Of a stretch of 5,893 nt of DNA, positions 1 to 5,426 are shown in pieces. Each line of letters opens with the position of its first letter. Positions within the stretch are counted from its first letter, which is position 1. The position numbers and the translations under genes are program-made. The DNA is from Treponema sp. (GTDB taxonomy: Bacteria; Spirochaetota; Spirochaetia; Treponematales; Breznakiellaceae). The notes under the pieces are model-generated. The model was given only the letters and a program-made list of their open reading frames with translations. It searched no databases and was not told the DNA's origin. The stretch lies in assembly GCA_031259345.1 (NCBI GenBank), contig JAIRLQ010000267.1, forward strand, positions 1 through 5,893. The letters run 5' to 3'.

Positions 1-514
1 AGGCGGGGTCCACAAAGGCAAACGTCTTTCCCCGCAGGTCCTGCAGGGTTCTGATGGGGCTTCCGGCCTTCACGATGATTTTGGAGGTATACCCGGCGCG
101 GCTCTTGTCGCCAAAGATCGCGGGGGTAACCATCGCTTCCGCCCCGGCCCGTTCCGTGGCCTGGACATAGGATACCGGGCCGTAATACACGATGTCCGCG
201 TGTTTTGTCCGCATGGCTTCCACCACGGCGTTGTAGTCCGCCGCGTTGATCTCCCGTATCTTGACGCCCAGGACGGCGCTCAATTCCCCCTGCAGGACGC
301 TCCGGTATTCCGCCAGTTCTTCACTGGCCTCGTTGGGGAGATAGCACAGCACCAGTTCCTGCGGCCAGTCCGCGGGTACGGAAGAGCCGCGGGGGGCGGA
401 AGAGGCGGAACTCTTTTCCCCCTGTCCCCCCGCATAGAGGCTGCCCGTTCCCGCGAGGATCGCCAGAGACACCAGCGCCCCTGTTACCGCTTCTTTTAAC
501 TTCAAACCTTTCAT
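1..514 (-). CDS. phnD: PhnD-type phosphonate/phosphite ABC transporter substrate-binding protein, N-terminal part (cut by window edge)
   Basis: Seen: 171 codons from an ATG at 514 run open off the left edge, so the C-terminal part is missing. A basic start (MKGLKLK) and a hydrophobic stretch at about residues 11-27 form a signal peptide. It has a plausible signal peptidase I site after SLYA (residue 28) and then GGQGE. No lipobox cysteine is present, so I read it as a soluble periplasmic protein. A Ser/Pro/Gly-rich linker (34-48) precedes the binding domain. Family marks are YYGPVSY at 110-116, GYTSKIIV at 141-148, and DLRGKTFAFVDP at 159-170, the classic PhnD segment. Role by family: captures phosphonate, phosphite or a related oxyanion for an ABC importer (PhnC/PhnE not in this window). 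The start is fixed by AAGGAG at 522-527, 7 bases upstream. A long spacer and an upstream terminator suggest its own transcription unit. The exact ligand cannot be told. Confidence 0.87.
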   Translation of the reverse strand, partial: MKGLKLKEAVTGALVSLAILAGTGSLYAGGQGEKSSASSAPRGSSVPADWPQELVLCYLPNEASEELAEYRSVLQGELSAVLGVKIREINAADYNAVVEAMRTKHADIVYYGPVSYVQATERAGAEAMVTPAIFGDKSRAGYTSKIIVKAGSPIRTLQDLRGKTFAFVDPA

Positions 515-521
515 ACAAACG

Positions 522-545
522 CTCCTTGCAATAGTGATGCTCCTT
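522..545 (-). promoter_or_regulatory. Ribosome binding site of phnD, with a second SD-like copy upstream
   Basis: AAGGAG at 522-527 lies 7 bases before the phnD ATG and decides the start. A second AAGGAGC lies 18 bases further upstream (539-545). No ATG, GTG or TTG start at a usable distance from this second copy gives a worthwhile frame, so it may be chance or a ribosome standby site. Confidence 0.7.
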
Positions 546-688
546 TTTACTCTTTAGGTGTTAGCGTTTTGTTATGATGCGATAAAATATTGATAAAATC
601 GGAAGGGCGCGGCCGGGAATTGCGTAAGGGGGTGAAAAACCGTTTTCCTGTTAGTTGTGCGCTTGGCGGCGCGGGCAGCGCTAAGGAA
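546..688 (-). promoter_or_regulatory. Spacer upstream of phnD with an AT-rich probable promoter region
   Basis: No credible gene lies here. The half nearest phnD (about 562-600) is AT-rich and on the minus strand holds two copies of ATTTTATC (592-599 and 581-588) exactly 11 bases apart, about one helical turn. The phnD promoter is probably here, but I could not fit convincing -35 and -10 boxes. The far half (601-688) is GC-rich with only weak inverted repeats, for example GCGCT/AGCGC around 660-682. The position suggests control of phnD, but no operator family was recognised. Confidence 0.35.
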
Positions 689-725
689 GCTGTCCGAACA
701 AGTTTTTTCAAACTTTTCGGACAGC
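689..725 (-). terminator. Strong bulged hairpin after the transporter gene, probable terminator
   Basis: The arms GCTGTCCGAA (689-698) and TTCGGACAGC (716-725) are perfect complements. Inside them AAGTTT (700-705) pairs with AAACTT (710-715), giving a 16-bp stem with one bulged base (699) and a 4-base loop (706-709). It begins 17 bases after the OFA transporter stop codon. Read on the minus strand, the stem is followed by TTCCTTAGC, a broken rather than ideal T tract. The plus-strand tail is CCCC, so minus-strand termination fits better. Its outer end resembles the hairpin at 5295-5325, so it may instead, or also, be a copy of a dispersed palindromic repeat. Confidence 0.72.
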
Positions 726-742
726 CCCATTTTACGCGGGTA

Positions 743-1990
743 TTATTTCTGCGCCGGGGCGGCGTCTTCTTTGGCGAAGAGTATGATGGTCGAGCCTATG
801 GCCGCCACGATTGTAAGGGCTATAAACTTCGCTTCCAGGCTTTGGATTGGGGCGAAGACAAAGGGGAACAGGAGGGCGGAGGCGGCAAAGCCTATCATTA
901 CGGCGCCGTAGTTGGTCCCAAAGTTTTCGATGCCAAAGAAGTCTGTGGTAAGCAGCGGGAATACGCCGCTTGCCGCGCCGTAGCACATGGAGACAATCGC
1001 CACCAGCGCTATCATCACCGGGCCGCCCGAAAAAATAATGGCCAGGGTGCAGACTGCGGTAAGTCCGTAAATGATAAAGGCGGTGGTTTTTCTGCCGATG
1101 CGTTCCGACAAAATTGGCAGTACTATCCTTCCTGCGGCATTGGCGATGCCCGCTATCATAACCATAAGGCCGCCAAGCTGCACGCCCATTTCAAGGCTGC
1201 CGCCCCCGGCTACTACTTTGTCCCGCATTAAGGTAACAAAGGCGGGGTTAAGGATGAAGTACGCCGCGTTCCCGGCCATAAGGGACAGGGTAATCATATA
1301 AAAGTTTTTATTGCGGAGCATTTGGGGGGTGGTATACTGCTTTTTTTCCAAAAGCTTCTTTGCCGCGGCTCCTCCTTGCTGCATGTTCTTTGGCAGGTTG
1401 ATGAATTTAAAAACCGCCAGCGTTACTACCAGGCTGATGACGCAGAGTATCCTGAACGTGGGAACCAGTTCGAATGAGGCTACCAAAGACTTTACCAGGG
1501 GCGCAAAAATCACCGAAGAAAAGCCAAAGGTAAAAACGCTGATCCCTGTGGCAAGGCCCCGCTTGTTGGGGAACCATTTTTGCCCGCAGGTAACTACCGA
1601 TGTGTAACCCATGCCTACGCCGAAGCCGCCGATAATGCCGTAACTGTAAATAAGCCAGGGCGCGCTTGGGGGCACAAAGGAGGCGATGAGCATCCCCAGG
1701 GCCAGAAGAAGGCCGCCTACCAGGCATACAACGGAGGTTCCTTTTTTTACCTGGATCTTTCCGCCTGCCAAAATGCCCAGTACATAAAATGAAAGAAGAA
1801 ATGACGAGGTAAGCTTGATGCTTTCCTCGCGCCAGCCGGTTAGTTCTTTAAAGGGAATTACAAAGACGCTCCATACATAGAGGATGCCCAAGAGCAGCAT
1901 CAGAATGGAACCGGCGATGAGTACCCGCACACCTTGGGCTGCAAACTGTTTTTGCTGCTCAAGATCCTGGGCTGTTTCGTTGCTTGACAT
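743..1990 (-). CDS. MFS transporter, oxalate/formate antiporter (OFA) family
   Basis: A complete 415-residue protein, the normal length for a 12-helix MFS carrier of the inner membrane. Hydrophobic helices begin at about residue 21. OFA-type landmarks are GILYVWSVFVIPF (35-47), GFGVGMGYTSVV (122-133) and KWFPNKRGLATG (138-149) in the N half. In the C half they are AGRIVLPILSERIGRK (286-301), the loop 8-9 copy of the MFS A motif, and TDFFGIENFGTNYG (349-362). A charged central loop (about 200-228) joins the halves. OFA members exchange or co-transport small carboxylates such as oxalate, formate or lactate, but the substrate cannot be read from sequence. AAAGGAG at 1997-2003 lies 6 bases before the ATG. 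It starts 27 bases after the paaK-1 stop, so it is probably the last gene of that operon. An arylacetate or other organic acid is a plausible cargo from context only; the family call is firm. Confidence 0.9.
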   Translation of the reverse strand: MSSNETAQDLEQQKQFAAQGVRVLIAGSILMLLLGILYVWSVFVIPFKELTGWREESIKLTSSFLLSFYVLGILAGGKIQVKKGTSVVCLVGGLLLALGMLIASFVPPSAPWLIYSYGIIGGFGVGMGYTSVVTCGQKWFPNKRGLATGISVFTFGFSSVIFAPLVKSLVASFELVPTFRILCVISLVVTLAVFKFINLPKNMQQGGAAAKKLLEKKQYTTPQMLRNKNFYMITLSLMAGNAAYFILNPAFVTLMRDKVVAGGGSLEMGVQLGGLMVMIAGIANAAGRIVLPILSERIGRKTTAFIIYGLTAVCTLAIIFSGGPVMIALVAIVSMCYGAASGVFPLLTTDFFGIENFGTNYGAVMIGFAASALLFPFVFAPIQSLEAKFIALTIVAAIGSTIILFAKEDAAPAQK

Positions 1991-2017
1991 ATATCACTCC
2001 TTTAAGATCCAATTCTA

Positions 2018-3316
2018 TCAAATCTTCCGCTTGTCGATAACCCTCTTGGCTTTGCCTACAAAGCGTTCAAGGGTTCTGGGTTCCGCAAGGGTTACATTCA
2101 TGCGGACTTTAAGCTCGCTCCTTAAAGTGTCTTCAAGTTTCTTTTTAAGATGCTGCGCGTTATGGCGTGAATTTTTAAAAAACTCTTCGCTCATCTCAAT
2201 TTGAATTTCCACATTGTCCAGGGCTGTTTTTTCCCGGTCGATGGTGATGGTGTACTGCGGCGCTGTCCCGTCGGCGGCAAAGAGGATTTGCTCAATCTGG
2301 ACGGGGTAGACGTTGGTCCCCCTGATAATGAGCATGTCGTCGGTACGGCCCATGGTGCGTTCCATTTTGACCAGGGTTCTTCCGCAGGAACATTGCTCAT
2401 GCCTAAGGCCGGTAAGATCCCTGGTGCGGTAGCGGAGCATGGGGGTGCCTTCCTTGACCAGGGTGGTAAAGACAAGTTCCCCGGTTTTGCCGTCAGGCAG
2501 GACTTCGCCTGTGTCGGGGTCTACCACTTCCGGATAGAAAAGGTCTTCGTTAATATGAAGCCCGTCCTGGTTAAGACACTCAAAGGAAACGCCCGGGCCG
2601 GTAATTTCCGTAAGGCCGTACACATCGTAGGCCTTCATGTCCCAGGCCTCTTCGATATCCTTTCGAAGTTCTTCACTCCAGGGCTCGGCGCCCAGGTCGG
2701 CATGACGGACGCTAAACTTGCGGGGATCAAGGCCGGCATCTTTGGCGGCTTCCGCCAAATGCATGGCGTAGGTAGTGGTACAGCAAATTTCGGTGGTGTG
2801 GAAGTCCTGAATCATCTTTAGCTGCTGGGGGGTATTTCCGCTCCCCATGGGGATAACTTTCGCGCCAAGCCTCCGGTAGCCTGCGTAATAGCCCAGGCCG
2901 CCTGTGAACAATCCAAAGCCCTGGCAAATCTGAATAATATCGTCCTCGGTAATGCCGTGCCCGGCAACGGATCGCGCCACCGCCTCGGTCCAGGTTTCCA
3001 CGTCGTTTTTGGTGTATTCGGCAACAATGGGCGTGCCTGTGGTACCCGAAGACTGGTGAATCTCGATTATTTCCTTTTCCGGCACGCAGAGAACCCCGTA
3101 GGGGTAAGTTGTTCTAAGCTCCTCTTTGTCGGTAAAGGGTAGTTTGACAATGTCGTCGATGCTTTTTATGTCCCCGGGTTTAAGTTTTGCGGCATCCATC
3201 TTTTTTTTGTAAAACGGAACGGCGTAAATCCGTTCCACCAGTTTTACCAGGCGCTCGGACTGGAGCTTTTTGCGTTCCCCGGCATCCATACATTCCGCTT
3301 CTGTGTCCCAGATCAT
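2018..3316 (-). CDS. paaK: Phenylacetate-CoA ligase (complete copy, paaK-1)
   Basis: A complete 432-residue cytoplasmic adenylate-forming enzyme (ANL superfamily) of usual PaaK length. It makes aryl-acetyl-CoA from an arylacetate, ATP and CoA, releasing AMP and PPi. Seen: the N-terminal family signature (MIWDTEAE, LQSERL, VPFYKKKM); the ATP P-loop SSGTTGTP (89-96); YGLTE (233-237), the adenine-site motif; YRTRD (296-300), whose Asp contacts ribose in the family; CSCGRT (309-314); the hinge-side GRTDDMLIIRG (323-333); and GKAKRVIDKR (421-430), with the lysine region that serves adenylation. Start: ATG with AAAGGGGGG four bases upstream; Met10 has no SD. It follows glgA by 44 bases and precedes the OFA transporter by 27. 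Codons 36-39 contain a run of eight A. The substrate may be phenylacetate, 4-hydroxyphenylacetate or indoleacetate; sequence does not decide. About 59% identical to the partial copy at 5407-5893. Confidence 0.95.
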   Translation of the reverse strand: MIWDTEAECMDAGERKKLQSERLVKLVERIYAVPFYKKKMDAAKLKPGDIKSIDDIVKLPFTDKEELRTTYPYGVLCVPEKEIIEIHQSSGTTGTPIVAEYTKNDVETWTEAVARSVAGHGITEDDIIQICQGFGLFTGGLGYYAGYRRLGAKVIPMGSGNTPQQLKMIQDFHTTEICCTTTYAMHLAEAAKDAGLDPRKFSVRHADLGAEPWSEELRKDIEEAWDMKAYDVYGLTEITGPGVSFECLNQDGLHINEDLFYPEVVDPDTGEVLPDGKTGELVFTTLVKEGTPMLRYRTRDLTGLRHEQCSCGRTLVKMERTMGRTDDMLIIRGTNVYPVQIEQILFAADGTAPQYTITIDREKTALDNVEIQIEMSEEFFKNSRHNAQHLKKKLEDTLRSELKVRMNVTLAEPRTLERFVGKAKRVIDKRKI

Positions 3317-3328
3317 ATTTCCCCCCTT
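3317..3328 (-). promoter_or_regulatory. Ribosome binding site of paaK-1 with a G6 run
   Basis: Minus strand reads AAAGGGGGG, then AAAT and the ATG. Six consecutive G replace the usual AGGAGG core. The ATG is supported by the conserved PaaK N-terminus MIWDTE, so this unusual SD is taken as real. Confidence 0.6.
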
Positions 3329-3360
3329 TGTTTTAGAGTATTTAGGTACAGGCCCTTACT

Positions 3361-4848
3361 CTATTGTGTTTTTGATACAGCCTCTTCATACATAATAACA
3401 TACTTTTTTGCGGAATTTTCCCAGGAAAAATCTTTTTTCATGCCCCGCTTGCGCATCTCCTCGATTTGGGGGCGGCGGTTATACCAGGCCCACACAGCCC
3501 AGCCAACGGTGTTGTAAATCGCGTCGGGGGTAAGGTCGTTGAACATAAAACCCGTGCCTGTGCCTGTGGCCTCGTTAAAATTTTCTACCGTATCTACAAG
3601 GCCCCCGGTGTTCCGCACAATGGGAATAGTTCCGTAGCTGAGGGAATACATCTGGTTTAAGCCCGAAGGCTCATAGCGGCTGGGCATAAGGAAGAAATCG
3701 CTCCCCGCTTCGATAAGATGCGCCAGCCTTTCGTCGTAACCGATCCGGGCTTTAAGATTTGGAAGCCGCATGGACAGGCTGCGGAGTTCGTTTTCGCACC
3801 AGCTTTCCCCGGATCCCAAAATGGCAAACTGTATGTTCATATCCCGGCAGATAGGGTAGGCCGAGCCGTAGGCGGGTCCAAAAAGTTCACCCACGCCCTT
3901 CTGCCCTGTAAGGCGGGAAATAAGGCCGATGACCGGTACATCCGCGTTGGGCTCCAGGCCGAATTCTTTTTGCAGGGCCTTTTTGGCCTTGCTTTTCCCT
4001 TCCATGTTTTTAGCGCTGTAAGGACAGGGAATAAAGCTGTCCTTTTCGGGGTTCCAGGTATCCGTATCAATGCCGTTAAGTATGCCCCGGTAAGAGGACG
4101 AGCGGTAGCGCAGCACGCCGTCAAGACGGAAGCCGTATTCCCCTGTCATGGTTTCTTCGGCGTAATGGGGCGAGACCGTGTTGAGTGTGTCCGCCGAATA
4201 AATCCCCGCCCTGAGCATGTTCATCATGTTCCCGTCTTCAAAACCCGCCCGGTAAAAGACATCCCAGCCCAGGCCGGTGTGGTAATAATTATCCCGGCTA
4301 TAGATGCCCTGGTAGCCCAGGTTGTGAACGGTCAGGGCCGAGACAGTTTTTGCAAAATTATTAAAGCGTTCGCTGAACTTGAGGTATACCGCCGAAAGGG
4401 CGGCAGGCCAGTCATGGGCGTGAATGATGTCGGGATACCAGCCGATTTTCCGGCAAAGCTGAAAAATCGATCGTGAAAAGAACGTGAAACGCCGGGGATT
4501 GTCCAAAAAATCGGGCTCCGACGGCGTGCCGTAAATGCCGTCCCTGCCAAAAAACTTTTCGTGGTCTATAAAAAAAACCCGGACATTGTTTTTGTTTTGT
4601 TTACCGTTGGGGCCGGGAAGAACGGATTCCAGTACCGCGCACCATTCTTCACCTCCCCCCATAGGAACCCCCATGGCCCCTTCCAGCGCTTTAAGGCGGC
4701 TTTTGTCAATTCCGTAATAACGGGGAAGGGCGATACAGACCTCGTGCCCCAGAGCGGCTAAAGCCCTGGAAAGACTGGAGACCATATCGGCCAGACCGCC
4801 GGTTTTGGCAAACGGAACCGCCTCGCTGGAGGCCATGAGGATTTTCAT
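3361..4848 (-). CDS. glgA: Glycogen synthase (ADP-glucose type, GT5)
   Basis: A complete 495-residue cytoplasmic enzyme, close to the usual 475-500. It adds glucose from ADP-glucose to the growing alpha-1,4-glucan of glycogen. Seen: MKILMASSEAVPFAKTGGLAD at 1-21, with the sugar-nucleotide KTGGL at 15-19; HAHDW (143-147); LTVHNLGYQG (172-181); ILNGIDTDTWNP (256-267); SRLTGQKG (311-318), with the Arg and Lys that bind phosphate in GT5 enzymes; the catalytic-loop region SRYEPSGLNQMY (390-401); and TGGLVDTV (414-421). The loop has Ser where E. coli and B. subtilis GlgA have Cys (EPCGL); the neighbouring Glu is kept, so I expect activity. The start is fixed by the conserved N-terminus. It lies 3 bases after the ACT stop with only a weak GGAAG 11 bases upstream, which suggests translational coupling. 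Other glycogen genes are absent nearby; its company is paaK and ACT genes. Codons 91-93 include a T8 run. Confidence 0.97.
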   Translation of the reverse strand: MKILMASSEAVPFAKTGGLADMVSSLSRALAALGHEVCIALPRYYGIDKSRLKALEGAMGVPMGGGEEWCAVLESVLPGPNGKQNKNNVRVFFIDHEKFFGRDGIYGTPSEPDFLDNPRRFTFFSRSIFQLCRKIGWYPDIIHAHDWPAALSAVYLKFSERFNNFAKTVSALTVHNLGYQGIYSRDNYYHTGLGWDVFYRAGFEDGNMMNMLRAGIYSADTLNTVSPHYAEETMTGEYGFRLDGVLRYRSSSYRGILNGIDTDTWNPEKDSFIPCPYSAKNMEGKSKAKKALQKEFGLEPNADVPVIGLISRLTGQKGVGELFGPAYGSAYPICRDMNIQFAILGSGESWCENELRSLSMRLPNLKARIGYDERLAHLIEAGSDFFLMPSRYEPSGLNQMYSLSYGTIPIVRNTGGLVDTVENFNEATGTGTGFMFNDLTPDAIYNTVGWAVWAWYNRRPQIEEMRKRGMKKDFSWENSAKKYVIMYEEAVSKTQ

Positions 4849-4864
4849 TCTCTAAAAAGCTTCC
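4849..4864 (-). promoter_or_regulatory. ACT-glgA junction, probable translational coupling
   Basis: The ACT stop TAG (4852-4854) is separated from the glgA ATG by only AGA. The nearest SD-like sequence is GGAAG at 4860-4864, 11 bases from the ATG and inside the ACT gene, far weaker than the AAGGAG sites before the other genes here. Ribosomes finishing the ACT gene are therefore likely to restart at glgA. Confidence 0.6.
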
Positions 4865-5268
4865 AGGGTTTTAAGATTGTTTTGTTTGACTATCTCCAGG
4901 CCCTTGTTGTAATCTCCCAGTTTAAAGATTACCACCGCTTTTCCGAGATTGCCTTCCAGAGACGCGTAAAGATACTCAATGTTTATCTTGTGATTCTGGA
5001 AGATTTCCATTACATGGGCAAGCCCGCCGGGGGTATCGTCCACTTCCACGGCTAGCACATCCGAAAGCCGGGTGGTAAAACCCGCGTCATTCAGGGCTTT
5101 TATCGCCTCGTCATGCTTGTCTACGATAAGCCGCAAAATGCCAAAATCCGCGGTATCGGCGATGGAGATCGCCCGGATATTGATGTTGGCTTTGGCTAAA
5201 GGCTTGGTCACTTCCCCAAGCCGCCCGATAGTATTTTCAAGAAAAACCGATATTTGTTTTATTGCCAT
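4852..5268 (-). CDS. Two-ACT-domain small-molecule-binding protein
   Basis: A complete 138-residue soluble protein made of two ACT domains and nothing else. Domain 1 spans about residues 5-65: a beta strand (ISVFLEN), NTIGRLGEV at 12-20 in the ligand-loop position, the helix KPLAKANINI and strands to LRLIVD. Domain 2 spans about 71-135: VLAVEVDDTPGGLAHV at 71-86, with the typical D-x-P-G-x-L turn, then INIEYLYAS and KAVVIFKL. ACT domains bind amino acids and usually report their level to an enzyme. Stand-alone pairs of this type are commonly found beside paaK and indolepyruvate:ferredoxin oxidoreductase genes in anaerobes, so an aromatic amino acid or arylacetate is the likely ligand (inference). 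No DNA-binding or catalytic domain is present. GGAG at 5273-5276, 4 bases before the ATG, supports the start; another AAGGAG lies at 5282-5287. It sits directly upstream of glgA and behind a three-hairpin leader. Confidence 0.93.
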   Translation of the reverse strand: MAIKQISVFLENTIGRLGEVTKPLAKANINIRAISIADTADFGILRLIVDKHDEAIKALNDAGFTTRLSDVLAVEVDDTPGGLAHVMEIFQNHKINIEYLYASLEGNLGKAVVIFKLGDYNKGLEIVKQNNLKTLEAF

Positions 5269-5294
5269 AGGTCTCCCCTTTCTCCTTAATTAGA

Positions 5295-5325
5295 CTGTTC
5301 AATAACCCGGTTGGTTATTGAACAG
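5295..5325 (-). repeat. Perfect 13-bp inverted repeat (hairpin nearest the ACT gene)
   Basis: CTGTTCAATAACC (5295-5307) and GGTTATTGAACAG (5313-5325) are exact complements around a 5-base loop. On the minus strand it ends 7 bases before the AAGGAG of the ACT gene, with TCTAATT following. That makes it a weak terminator at best, and it does not cover the SD. Its outer end on the plus strand, ACAGCCC, is shared with the hairpin at 689-725. Confidence 0.85.
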
Positions 5326-5330
5326 CCCTT

Positions 5331-5351
5331 GCAAAATGCTTTGCATTTTGC
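5331..5351 (-). repeat. Perfect 9-bp inverted repeat (middle hairpin)
   Basis: GCAAAATGC (5331-5339) pairs with GCATTTTGC (5343-5351) around a 3-base loop. Read on the plus strand it is followed by TGTTTTTAA, which looks terminator-like for that direction, although no plus-strand gene points into it. Outer AACAG/CTGTT segments (5321-5325 and 5351-5355) can extend this stem across an internal bulge. Confidence 0.8.
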
Positions 5352-5367
5352 TGTTTTTAACGGTTGC

Positions 5368-5393
5368 TATTCAGAAACTAAAGTTTCTGAATA
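5368..5393 (-). repeat. Perfect 11-bp inverted repeat just after the paaK-2 stop
   Basis: TATTCAGAAAC (5368-5378) pairs with GTTTCTGAATA (5383-5393) around a TAAA loop. It begins 13 bases after the paaK-2 stop codon, but no T tract follows on the minus strand. If the promoter at 5399-5426 is used, this hairpin would lie at the very 5' end of the transcript. Confidence 0.8.
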
Positions 5394-5398
5394 ATTCT

Positions 5399-5426
5399 AT
5401 TATAACCTATAATTTGCGGTTGTCGA
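5399..5426 (-). promoter_or_regulatory. Candidate sigma-70-type promoter for ACT-glgA-paaK-OFA
   Basis: On the minus strand TCGACA (5421-5426) and TATAAT (5399-5404) are separated by 16 bases, matching 11 of 12 consensus bases. Transcription would start near 5392. The -35 falls within conserved PaaK codons (Ile-Asp-Asn) and occurs in the same codons of paaK-1, so that box may be coincidental; the exact TATAAT next to the stop codon is harder to dismiss. It also forms part of the inverted repeat ATTATA-ACC-TATAAT (5399-5413). Confidence 0.5.

Larger units (their letters stand above)
5269..5406 (-). promoter_or_regulatory. Structured 138-base leader between paaK-2 and the ACT gene
   Basis: No coding frame fits. 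On the minus strand the order is the paaK-2 stop, TATAAT, three perfect hairpins (5393-5368, 5351-5331, 5325-5295), then AAGGAG and GGAG before the ACT ATG. The hairpins fill most of the leader. A segment CTGTT (5321-5325) can pair either with the far arm of the last hairpin or with AACAG at 5351-5355 around the middle hairpin, so two folds compete. The layout resembles a transcriptional attenuator or a multi-hairpin mRNA leader. It does not match any riboswitch class I know, and the last hairpin lacks a good T tract on this strand. Confidence 0.5.

Noticed and set aside
1..514. PhnD as a lipoprotein
   Set aside because: The end of the signal peptide has no cysteine; the first Cys is at residue 57, within the mature domain.
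321..518. Minus-strand frame with an ATG at 518, four bases upstream of the phnD ATG
   Set aside because: It is out of frame with phnD and its Arg/Gly-rich product is unlike any protein. The phnD frame has a signal peptide, family motifs and a better-spaced SD.
590..1231. Plus-strand frame of 213 codons over the intergenic region and the end of the transporter gene
   Set aside because: Crosses the terminator hairpin and then runs antisense to the OFA gene. Its Gly/Arg/Lys-rich, low-complexity translation looks like a shadow.
2201..2821. Open plus-strand frame of 206 codons opposite paaK-1
   Set aside because: Antisense shadow of a clear PaaK gene, with no plausible SD-start pair or recognisable motif.
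3718..4476. Open plus-strand frame of 252 codons opposite glgA
   Set aside because: Lies wholly antisense to a full-length glgA with every motif intact. The translation resembles no known family, and long antisense frames are expected at this codon bias.
4570..4577. Eight-base homopolymer in glgA (and a seven-base one at 1742-1748 in the transporter) as phase-variation tracts
   Set aside because: They encode conserved or ordinary residues in intact frames (Phe-Phe in glgA) and are too short to claim slippage.
5269..5406. T-box, glycine or SAM riboswitch in the ACT leader
   Set aside because: I see no T-box sequence or conserved riboswitch core; only simple hairpins are present.
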